A stretch of DNA of 48,876 nt from assembly GCA_039714435.1 (NCBI GenBank), contig JBDLJJ010000007.1, positions 1-48,876 of the forward strand, given 5' to 3'. Both the position numbers and the translations under genes were made by a program. The notes beneath the pieces were generated by a model. It worked only from the letters and a program-made list of their open reading frames with translations. It did no database searches and was not told the DNA's origin. Below, piece after piece: positions 41,672 to 48,876 of the stretch. Numbering within the stretch: the first letter of the stretch is position 1; each line of letters opens with the position of its first letter. The stretch is from JAZDDE01 sp039714435 (GTDB lineage: Bacteria > Gemmatimonadota > Gemmatimonadetes > Palauibacterales > Palauibacteraceae).

Positions 41672-42523
41672 ATGCGCTGGAAACAGGGCAGACGAAGCAG
41701 CAACGTAGAAGACAGGCGTGGCGCTTCTCGTCCCGGAGTGAGGTTCGGCGGTGGCGCCGTTCTCATCATGATAGTTCTGGCGCTTGTTTTCGGGGTGGAT
41801 CCGACACCTCTTCTTCAGGGGCTTGTGCAGGGTGACTCTCCGGGTCTCCCATCTTCGACTGGAGGGGGAATCCCCGCCAACGACGAGGAGGCGCAGTTCA
41901 TTTCAGTCGTGCTGGCTAGCACCGAGGACACCTGGGCCGACATTTTCTCCGCTTCCGGGGCGTCCTATGCGGCGCCGACGTTGGTCCTTTTTACCGACGC
42001 AGTTCGGTCGGCTTGCGGCGTCAACTCGTCGCAGACCGGTCCCTTTTACTGCCCGCCTGATCAAAAAGTGTACATCGACCTCGGATTCTTCCGGCAGCTA
42101 AGCCAGATGGGTGGTTCGGGCGATTTTGCGGCCGCCTACGTACTGGGCCACGAGGTTGGTCACCACGTGCAGAATCTGCTCGGCACGTCGGCGGCCGTGC
42201 GGCAGGCCCAGTCCCGCGCCAGCCGAGTAGAGGCCAATCAGCTGTCGGTGCTTATGGAGCTGCAGGCCGATTGCTACGCCGGTGTGTGGGCTCACCATGC
42301 GGAGCGGCGATCACGCATCCTGGAACCCGGCGACGTGGAAGAGGCGCTGGGTGCGGCTGCCGCTATCGGAGATGATCGGCTGCAGCAGCGTTCAGGGCGT
42401 GGTGTGCAGCCGGAGTCTTTCACGCACGGCACGTCAGAGCAGAGGGCACAGTGGCTGCGCGCCGGTCTCAGCGCGGGGACTCTAGATCGATGCGATACGT
42501 TCGCCGCGGCGGGCCGCCAATAG
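41672..42523 (+). CDS. ypfJ: YpfJ-type zinc metallopeptidase
   Basis: The 283-residue product has one N-terminal TM segment (GGGAVLIMIVLALVFG) and a domain with the zinc motif GHEVGHHVQNLLG (near residue 160). Upstream is the family stretch CGVNSSQTGPFYCPPDQKVYIDLGFF, downstream VLMELQADCYAGVWAHHA with the third ligand Glu. This matches the YpfJ/neutral zinc metallopeptidase family anchored in the inner membrane. Its N-terminal half starts MRWKQGRRSSNVEDRRG, which is characteristic. Start ATG 41672 follows GGCGAGA. Substrates are unknown. The catalytic residues are all present. Confidence 0.9.
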   Translation: MRWKQGRRSSNVEDRRGASRPGVRFGGGAVLIMIVLALVFGVDPTPLLQGLVQGDSPGLPSSTGGGIPANDEEAQFISVVLASTEDTWADIFSASGASYAAPTLVLFTDAVRSACGVNSSQTGPFYCPPDQKVYIDLGFFRQLSQMGGSGDFAAAYVLGHEVGHHVQNLLGTSAAVRQAQSRASRVEANQLSVLMELQADCYAGVWAHHAERRSRILEPGDVEEALGAAAAIGDDRLQQRSGRGVQPESFTHGTSEQRAQWLRAGLSAGTLDRCDTFAAAGRQ

Positions 42524-42565
42524 GCCTGCCGTCGCCCGGTCCCTCTACGGCCGGCTAGCGGGCTC

Positions 42566-45500
42566 GTGCCGCTGCGGCTGATACGCCGTACTTCCAACGG
42601 TCCACTGTGGTCGGAGTGCGCCGAGAGCTTCCTCAGGGAGCTGGATGGCCATACGGGTCCGTCTGGCTACGCGTCGTCGTTGTGGCTGACTCACGTAGCC
42701 CAAAGAGACGCTCTGTACGAAATGGCGGCGGAGTGCGGGCTCCAGGGTTGGTTCGCTCCCCCCATGTCGTTTCTTTCCGAGCTCCCGCGTCTGTTTCGGA
42801 TTCAGACGCGCCCCATCGGCATCCTCACTGGACGTCTGCTCGTAGCGCGTCTCGCGGCCCGCAATGTGGCAATCCTGCACGGCGCCGATCCGGACCGCGA
42901 CCGAGGTCCGGCCAGATCACACACACTGGATCACGTGTTCAGCGAGTTGTTACCAGAAGGCGTCAGCGTGGCCGCCTTGCGCGAGGCTCTGAGTGAGCTT
43001 GCCGGGGATGACTTCGCCCGCCGCAGGAGCGCCTGGGTGGCGGACACGTACGAAGCGTTCTTGACGGAACTCGAGAAGCGGGGCCGGTTCGATCCGCGCT
43101 CCATCCATTCCATGGTGGCTGACCGCATAGAGGCGGGGGCCCTCAGCCAAGCCCTCGGCGGCGCCAGGAAACTGCATATCTATGGACTGACGTCTCTTCG
43201 CGGCCGTCAGCGTCTGTTCGATGCCCTGGCCGCACAGAGCGAGGTCGAAGTATGCGTCTATCTGCCGGAGAGCGAGGAAGCGGGATCCGAATGGGACCGT
43301 TTTTCTCCAGCCGGTTCAGGGGCGCGAACGGGTGGCGCGGCCGGCACCGACCCGGGTGGCGCCGCCGGCGCGACCAACGTTCGGGTACAGCCAGTTCCGG
43401 ACGCGATCCGCGAGGCCGCCTGGGTCGCGCGTGAGGTCAAACAACTGCTGGCGGACGGATCCGCCGAGCCGCACCAGATCGCCGTCGTGGCGCGCTCGGG
43501 CCGTGAAGATACGCAGCGCCTCTACAAGGCTCTGGAATCAGCCGGGGTTCCCAGCACCGCGCGCATTCGCACCGTGCTGGCCGAAATCCCGGCCCTGCGG
43601 GCGATCCTGTGGTTGTTTCGGGCTCAGTCCCGGAACTGGGACTATCAGGGGCTGCGCCAGATCCTGGCCAGTCCTTACTTCGGACTCGATATCGACCTGC
43701 AGCCCATTGATCAGATAGCCTCGAAGCGCCGCGTTACGGGCCTGGAGGCCTGGACCGAGGCGCTGCGCCGGGCGGCCCCAGCCCGCTTCGACCAATCCCG
43801 CTTCGATGTTTTTTGTGACGACGTGGCCGACCTGGGCGACGAGCGCCCGGAGTCCGAATGGATCGATTTGACCCTCGATCTGCTCCGAGGCAGGATGTTT
43901 GATTTTCGTGTCACCCTGTGCCGCCCGGCCGGCGACCGGTGGGACATCGTGCGTCTGGATCAGAGAGGGACGGTTCAGCTGGAGGCTCTTCTCGTCGAGT
44001 GGCAGAGCCTGATCGAATCCGGTCAGAAATTTCCCGCCTCCGAGTGGTACTGGCGTCTACGGCAGCTGCTGGAAGCCAACGAGCTGTCTCTGTCTACGCC
44101 GCTTAGGCAGGGAGTCCAGATTCTGGAGGCGCACCAGGCGGCTCTGACGGCGTTCCGGCACACGTTCGTCGTGCACGCCAACGACGGGATATTCCCGCGC
44201 CGCGCCGCGCGGACAGGTGTGTTTTCTGATGAAGAACGGGCCGAGCTGTGCAAACTGGGCCTGCCCCTGTCGACGCGCTCCGAGGCCCTGAGCCGCGAAC
44301 GCGCCCTGTGGCGTTCGGTCGCCCGGGGAGAGTCGGTCACGATTACGTACAGGACGACAGACGCGTCCGGCGTTCCGAAGCTTCCGTCGCTCATGGTGCC
44401 GGATCACAAGGCCGAGGATGAGCTGCCCAGAACCACGTCCGAAATGGGGCCGTCTGTCAGTGAGGCGGATCATCGCGGGGCAGAGGCCGTCCGGCTTCTC
44501 AGGCATCGGCGATCCGGACGCGCTTCTGGCGAGATGGCAACGGCTGACCCCGAATCCCTGCGACATGCCGTTCTGACGGCTTTCGCCGATGAGCTGCGCT
44601 CGGGAGCGCTCGATGACTTCGTTCGAAGCGAGTCCGGGTTGTGCGCGGAAGTCGACGCGCAGTCTGATCAGACCGAGGCGATCGGTTCCGAGCCGCTCGA
44701 GTCCGCCGCCGCGGCGGTGTTCGGACTCGACCGTCCTCTCTCGGAGCGGCCCACCGCCTGGAACGGAAAGATCCGTGACCCCGTCGTACTCGGTGAACTG
44801 TCCCGCCGCTTTGATGAATCGCGTCCCTGGTCGGCCAGTCAACTGCAGACGTACGCGACCCGCCCGTTCGACTACTTCCTGGACCGCGTACTCCGCCTGG
44901 ACGAGATCGAGGAGGCGGACGAGGAGACCAGTGCCCTCATCATGGGAAGCGTGAATCACCGCATTCTGGAGCGTTTCTATTCGGAGCTTCTGGGCGACCT
45001 GCCGGCGGAGTTCGATAACAGAGCGGCAGAGGTATTCGAGCGGGTCTCGGAAGAGGTCTTCGGGGCCTTTGAAGCAGACAGCGATGAATGGCTCGGTGTT
45101 CCGGCTCTATGGGAAGCGTCACGAGCCGAGAGTCGGCAGCGTGTCGAGGCTTATCTGCGTTGGGAGCTTGAATGGCTGGCCAGGAAAAACGAACAGCCCG
45201 TGGATGTCGAGCTGGGGTTCGGGTTCGATGAAGAGGAAGGACCGCTGCTCATTTCGGGGCTCGACAGGCATGAACAGCCTGCCAGCCTTCGGCTGCGGGG
45301 CCGCATTGACCGAATCGATCGGCATGGCAGCGCCGGGTGGCTCCGGGTCGTGGACTACAAGAGCGGGAAGGCCCCCACTACGGCGGGATATGATGATGGT
45401 GCGTTGCTCCAGAGTGCCCTGTACATACGAGCTCTCGAGGATTTGGGGCGGAGTCCTGTGGCGAACGGCGTCTTCCGATCAATCAAAGGGGCGGGAAAGC

Positions 45501-45709
45501 CAGCCAATAGCGGCCTCCTCAAGGCGAACGACGTCGATCGAGTGCTCAGCTTCGCGCTTAGTATCCCGGCCCGCGTCAGATCCGGACTGTTCGAGGCCGT
45601 TCAGGCCCGGACGGCGAAGAAGATAAGTCCATGGCAGCCCGGTACGGAGATTACGCGCAGCGACGCCGTAATCTCGTCCGGGTCTCGCTTCGATCAGGCG
45701 GCGGAGTAG
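42566..45709 (+). CDS. addB: AddB-like PD-(D/E)XK nuclease / inactive helicase subunit
   Basis: The 1047-residue product resembles AddB, the partner of AddA in the helicase-nuclease that processes double-strand DNA ends. Helicase-like remnants in the middle (QIAVVARSGREDTQRLYKALESAGVPS, VQILEAHQAALTAFRHTFVVHANDGIFPRR) match the UvrD-type fold, and a C-terminal nuclease domain carries LRGRIDRIDRH and VVDYKSGK (about 910-934). I see no Walker A motif at the N-terminus, so this subunit probably cannot hydrolyse ATP. The Fe-S cysteines of B. subtilis AddB are also missing: ATRPFDYF stands where a Cys-Pro-Phe would be, and the last 90 residues have no Cys. GTG 42566 is the likely start; no strong RBS is seen. 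The helicase gene begins three bases after its stop. Confidence 0.8.
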   Translation: MPLRLIRRTSNGPLWSECAESFLRELDGHTGPSGYASSLWLTHVAQRDALYEMAAECGLQGWFAPPMSFLSELPRLFRIQTRPIGILTGRLLVARLAARNVAILHGADPDRDRGPARSHTLDHVFSELLPEGVSVAALREALSELAGDDFARRRSAWVADTYEAFLTELEKRGRFDPRSIHSMVADRIEAGALSQALGGARKLHIYGLTSLRGRQRLFDALAAQSEVEVCVYLPESEEAGSEWDRFSPAGSGARTGGAAGTDPGGAAGATNVRVQPVPDAIREAAWVAREVKQLLADGSAEPHQIAVVARSGREDTQRLYKALESAGVPSTARIRTVLAEIPALRAILWLFRAQSRNWDYQGLRQILASPYFGLDIDLQPIDQIASKRRVTGLEAWTEALRRAAPARFDQSRFDVFCDDVADLGDERPESEWIDLTLDLLRGRMFDFRVTLCRPAGDRWDIVRLDQRGTVQLEALLVEWQSLIESGQKFPASEWYWRLRQLLEANELSLSTPLRQGVQILEAHQAALTAFRHTFVVHANDGIFPRRAARTGVFSDEERAELCKLGLPLSTRSEALSRERALWRSVARGESVTITYRTTDASGVPKLPSLMVPDHKAEDELPRTTSEMGPSVSEADHRGAEAVRLLRHRRSGRASGEMATADPESLRHAVLTAFADELRSGALDDFVRSESGLCAEVDAQSDQTEAIGSEPLESAAAAVFGLDRPLSERPTAWNGKIRDPVVLGELSRRFDESRPWSASQLQTYATRPFDYFLDRVLRLDEIEEADEETSALIMGSVNHRILERFYSELLGDLPAEFDNRAAEVFERVSEEVFGAFEADSDEWLGVPALWEASRAESRQRVEAYLRWELEWLARKNEQPVDVELGFGFDEEEGPLLISGLDRHEQPASLRLRGRIDRIDRHGSAGWLRVVDYKSGKAPTTAGYDDGALLQSALYIRALEDLGRSPVANGVFRSIKGAGKPANSGLLKANDVDRVLSFALSIPARVRSGLFEAVQARTAKKISPWQPGTEITRSDAVISSGSRFDQAAE

Positions 45710-45712
45710 ACC

Positions 45713-48700
45713 GTGACTATCGCCAGCACACGGTGGACCGATGAGCAGGCGGACGCGATCCTCGCCCCTGGCGACGTGCTGCTGGCGGCGAGCGCCGGAA
45801 CAGGAAAGACGACCACGATCGTGGGCAAGATTCTCTGGCTTCTGGGTCTTCCTGTCGGGGTGCGAAACAGTACCGGTGAGCCTATTCCGTCGTGTCCCGA
45901 ACCGTGCACGCTCGATCAGATTGCGGCGGTCACGTTTACGGAGAAGGGCGCCTACGACCTGAAGCGAAAGCTCAGGAGTCATATCGAGTCCAGCGAGCGA
46001 GGGTCCGAGCTGCGCTGGGATATCGACCGAGCCTCTGTCGGAACGATCCATGGATTCTGCGGCGAACTTCTACGGGATCATGCCCTCAGGCTTGGGATCG
46101 ACCCGACCTTCCGGATTCTGGACGAGCGCGAAACCGGGTTGCGCCAGGACGCGATTGTACGCGACGTCATCATGGAGTCACTCGAGTGCGGCGACTCGGA
46201 TACGGGAGATCTTGTGCGCCGGTTCGGCCTGGCCGGATGGACTGGAAGGCGAAATGGATCCGCGGACTATGTCCGCCTGGTTCTCAAAGACCTGCGCTGG
46301 CGGCCGCGCCGCTTCCACGCCTGGATTAGTCCAGCTTCCGGCGCCGATGGCCGGCCCAGTCTCGACATGGACTTGCTGCGAAGCATCGCCCGCGATGCCG
46401 AGGCCTGGTCGGACGGGGAAGGGGGAGAGGGCGACGAACAGAGTCTGCGCGATTCGGCCGCCCTGTACAGGCTGGCCCATCAGGCCCTGGCGGCCTGGCT
46501 GCAGTGGCTGGAAGACGAGAACCTACGTGACTTCGACAGCCTCATACTGGACGCCCGCCGTCTGCTTACCCGCCCCACACCGGAGATGCGAACTGCGCTT
46601 CACAGCGTGCGGCAGCGCTACCGGATTCTGATCGTGGACGAGTTTCAGGATACGGACGGAGCGCAGAAGGAGATCGCGTTCGCTCTGGCCGGCCTCGACG
46701 ACGAGCCATCGGCGGCAGGTCTCGAGCCGGCTCAGGCGGAGAAACCGCAGCTCTTCCTGGTGGGCGACCCCAAGCAGAGCATTTACCGATTTCGGGGCGC
46801 AGACATCAGCGTCTGGAATGCGGTGCGACGCCAGCTTTGCGGCGAGGCGCCACCGCTGCGCCTGACCCACAACTTCCGGAGCACCCCCGCCGTCGTGGGC
46901 CTGGTCAATCAGGTTTGTGAGCGTGCCTGGGCCGAGCAGGAGCCTGACGTGTCGAGGGAGATCCCCGGCAGCCGGGTAGACTACCAGCCTCTCGTGGCGG
47001 CCCGCCAACCCAGCGCTGCGGCCGGGCTGGAGTGGCTCGCCTCAGACGATGGGGGCAGCGCGGCCGAACGGCGAAGCACCGAGGCACGCCTGGTGGCGTC
47101 CCGGATCCGGCAACTGATTAGAGATGGCCAGGTGGAGGGAGACGACGGACAGCTTCGGCCGTGCAAGGCGAGCGACATTGCGATACTGGCCCGAAAGCGC
47201 CTGAATCTGTCCCACCTGGAGTCATCCCTGAGCGAGCTGGGGATTCGCTACTACAACACGGCGACGAGCGGCATGGCCGACCGACTCGAAGTTCAGGACC
47301 TGCTCACCGCCCTCCATGTCATCGACAATCCGCGAAATGATCTCAAGGCGTTCGCTTTTCTTCGTTCTCCCTTCGTCGGCCTTCGGGACGAAGTGCTGGC
47401 CCGCATTCGGCTGGATCCCGATTCAGTATCGGGCGGCTACCTGCGACAGGCCACGCGCTTCAGCAAGAGGGCCAGTAAAGCAGGCTCGGCGGCCATTTGT
47501 CCGGCCCTGGAGAGCCCACTGGTGGCGGACGTCGAGCGCCAGGCGCTGGCCCGCGGCCTGGAGTCTATCCTCAGCGCTCATGACCTGGTCGATCGGGCCC
47601 CGGCTGATGAGCTGTTGGAGATGGTTCTCGAACAAACCGGATACCGGCTCCACCTTCACCTGAGAGGCGGCTCGGTCGAGGCCCTGACCAATATCGAGCG
47701 TTTCCTCGCTCTCCTGGCCGAATATCGGCACCTACCGCTGGGCAGCTTCCTGGTTCTCTGGGATCAGTGGGGTGAGCAGGACATGGGGATTCCGCAGGCG
47801 CCGCTGTTCAGCCAGGGCGACGACGTTGTTACGCTGAGCACCATACACGCTTCCAAGGGACTGGAATGGCCGGTCGTCATTCTGCTCGGTACAGGAGACG
47901 GGCTGTGGTCCGGCCCGAGCAACCCCTACTGGAGCGATCCGGACTTCGGACCCGTGCTTCTTCCCAACAAAGACGCCCAGGGACTCCGGTCCAAAGTGAT
48001 GTCCAGGCGGGCGGAGTTGGAGAATCGATCCGAGGAGGTTCGCCTCCTTTACGTGGCGGCGACGAGGGCACGGGACCGTCTGGTCATCGCAGGTCCTACT
48101 GAGAAGCTCAACGGGTATTCGGAGTGGCTGAGCGTTGGTCTCGCTGACGCCATCGAAGAGTCGGAGGCGTCGGCCAGACGGCCGCTCGCGGCGCAGCAGA
48201 ACGGTCCCATCGAAGTAAGTCTGGCGGTAGACAACGACGACGGAACCGGGACAGGGCGTCAGATCGAGGCGTTCGGTCCGGGCGCCGGCTCGTCCGAGGC
48301 CGCCAGGCAGTTCGACATGTTTACAGCGCCGCCGGCCGAGCCGCCGGCCGAGCCACCGGCCGAGCCCGAATCGGACACTGCTACTGACGCGGCCACCATG
48401 GTCGTGTATCGCAAGCCAGAGCCGATTCAAGGCACTCTGGCGGACGCGCCCGTGTCGCTGGACTGGATGGACGGAATCACGCAGGCCGATTGGCCCGCCA
48501 TCGTGTCCCCGATCCGGGTTCCCATCCGCAGCTTCTCGACATCCGCCACCGAGATGAGGCTGCGAGAAACCAACCCGGACGAATGGGAGAAACGCTATCT
48601 GCACGGGATTGAGCCGGAGTGGAGTTTCGCCCCCAAGGGGGACCGGAAAGGGAAACTCTCACCCTTGCTGAGAGGAACCTTGATCCATGGCGTGCTGGAG

Positions 48701-48876
48701 CGCATTGAACTGGCCAGCGAGCTCCAGGACATCCTCGACGAAGCGATCGGCGGAATAGATGCCCCGGAACTGGAAACGGTGCTGGCCTCGGGATCCGCAT
48801 ACCGGGCCCAACTGGAGGCGGAGATCGCGCGGGTAGTTCAAGGAGCCGACTGGAAGTGGTACGTAGAGGGCGAGAA
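45713..48876 (+). CDS. addA: AddA-like UvrD-family helicase-nuclease (3' partial)
   Basis: The open frame starts at GTG 45713 and runs off the window after 1054 codons. Seen are Walker A ASAGTGKTTT (26-35), motif Ia AAVTFTEKGA, GTIHGFC, motif II ILIVDEFQDTD (about 306-314), GDPKQSIYRFRGAD, THNFRSTPAVV, VTLSTIHASKGLEWPVVI, and motif VI RLLYVAATRARDRLVI (about 775-790). It is a complete superfamily 1 helicase core. Residues 866-884 hold a QFDMF motif followed by three PPAE repeats. The final visible part, LSPLLRGTLIHGVLERIEL, looks like the beginning of the AddA C-terminal nuclease domain. With AddB it would resect double-strand breaks for recombination. Calling it AddA rather than another UvrD-type repair helicase rests on the AddB neighbour and the nuclease start. 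Confidence 0.85.
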   Translation, partial: MTIASTRWTDEQADAILAPGDVLLAASAGTGKTTTIVGKILWLLGLPVGVRNSTGEPIPSCPEPCTLDQIAAVTFTEKGAYDLKRKLRSHIESSERGSELRWDIDRASVGTIHGFCGELLRDHALRLGIDPTFRILDERETGLRQDAIVRDVIMESLECGDSDTGDLVRRFGLAGWTGRRNGSADYVRLVLKDLRWRPRRFHAWISPASGADGRPSLDMDLLRSIARDAEAWSDGEGGEGDEQSLRDSAALYRLAHQALAAWLQWLEDENLRDFDSLILDARRLLTRPTPEMRTALHSVRQRYRILIVDEFQDTDGAQKEIAFALAGLDDEPSAAGLEPAQAEKPQLFLVGDPKQSIYRFRGADISVWNAVRRQLCGEAPPLRLTHNFRSTPAVVGLVNQVCERAWAEQEPDVSREIPGSRVDYQPLVAARQPSAAAGLEWLASDDGGSAAERRSTEARLVASRIRQLIRDGQVEGDDGQLRPCKASDIAILARKRLNLSHLESSLSELGIRYYNTATSGMADRLEVQDLLTALHVIDNPRNDLKAFAFLRSPFVGLRDEVLARIRLDPDSVSGGYLRQATRFSKRASKAGSAAICPALESPLVADVERQALARGLESILSAHDLVDRAPADELLEMVLEQTGYRLHLHLRGGSVEALTNIERFLALLAEYRHLPLGSFLVLWDQWGEQDMGIPQAPLFSQGDDVVTLSTIHASKGLEWPVVILLGTGDGLWSGPSNPYWSDPDFGPVLLPNKDAQGLRSKVMSRRAELENRSEEVRLLYVAATRARDRLVIAGPTEKLNGYSEWLSVGLADAIEESEASARRPLAAQQNGPIEVSLAVDNDDGTGTGRQIEAFGPGAGSSEAARQFDMFTAPPAEPPAEPPAEPESDTATDAATMVVYRKPEPIQGTLADAPVSLDWMDGITQADWPAIVSPIRVPIRSFSTSATEMRLRETNPDEWEKRYLHGIEPEWSFAPKGDRKGKLSPLLRGTLIHGVLERIELASELQDILDEAIGGIDAPELETVLASGSAYRAQLEAEIARVVQGADWKWYVEGE
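48329..48364 (+). repeat. Three 12-base tandem repeats encoding PPAE
   Basis: CCGCCGGCCGAG occurs twice and a third copy has one base changed (CCACCGGCCGAG). They encode PPAE three times, residues 873-884 of the AddA-like helicase, in a low-complexity linker between the helicase core and the C-terminal domain. The array probably grew by slippage. Confidence 0.8.

Noticed and set aside
44057..44959. 300-codon minus-strand ORF
   Set aside because: Antisense to the AddB-like gene, Arg-rich, with no domain or RBS.
48329..48364. CRISPR or mobile-element repeat
   Set aside because: The 12-base units are in frame, directly adjacent without spacers, and encode PPAE in a protein linker.

Overview
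The window is about 49 kb of high-GC DNA, densely coded on both strands, from a Gram-negative bacterium. Evidence for an outer membrane is direct: several beta-barrel proteins ending in aromatic residues, an OprP-type porin, many lipobox lipoproteins and a complete Pst/Pho set. The mix of a choice-of-anchor-B type LVIVD protein, a DUF885 peptidase, DUF2252, YVTN and FG-GAP lipoproteins suggests Gemmatimonadota. That assignment is inference, because no rRNA or other phylogenetic marker is present. No tRNA, rRNA, CRISPR array, insertion sequence, integrase or phage gene was seen.

Layout. 1-5775 (+): the end of an outer-membrane barrel gene, a flavin reductase, a HerA-like ATPase, a 39-residue microprotein, a Kbp-like BON-LysM protein and a DUF885 lipoprotein peptidase. 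5801-9190 (-): a DUF481 outer-membrane protein and a Ser/Thr kinase coupled to a small TPR-like protein. 9421-10731 (+): a DUF2252 lipoprotein. 10736-14015 (-): a three-gene signalling operon (HD-GYP response regulator, lipoprotein, histidine kinase) joined by 4-base start/stop overlaps. 14176-18130 (+): a small membrane protein, a nucleoside hydrolase-ribokinase pair for ribose salvage, a Cys/Met-metabolism PLP enzyme and MscL. 18127-20480 (-): a GT-C type membrane glycosyltransferase and a TauE/SafE exporter.

20756-26260 (+) is a locus of three exported beta-propeller proteins (FG-GAP plus LVIVD, YVTN lipoprotein, FG-GAP lipoprotein). It lies behind a promoter carrying three copies of one heptamer. 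26298-26804 (-) is a zinc-ribbon/TM/SH3 protein that seems to start at CTG. 27054-35020 (-) is a complete phosphate island, read in the order phoB, phoR, porin, pstS, pstC, pstA, pstB, phoU, with a Pho-box-like array of four 11-base-spaced half-sites before the porin. 35274-40358 (+) is a TetR-controlled operon of an RND/MMPL exporter, a LolA-like periplasmic protein and an outer-membrane barrel, with an operator inside the promoter spacer. 40395-42523 holds a royal-jelly/SMP-30-like propeller protein (-) and a YpfJ-type zinc metallopeptidase (+). 42566-48876 (+) is an AddB-like nuclease and an AddA-like helicase that runs off the window.

Translational coupling is common here. ATGA, GTGA and TTGA overlaps and directly abutting TAG/ATG junctions join most neighbours, and these junctions were used to choose starts. 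No known mobile or defence island is present. The least explained items are the microprotein, the CTG-start zinc-ribbon gene, the DUF2252 lipoprotein, the HD-GYP/lipoprotein/kinase operon, the propeller locus with its repeat-flanked promoter, and an AddAB pair without the usual Fe-S cysteines.
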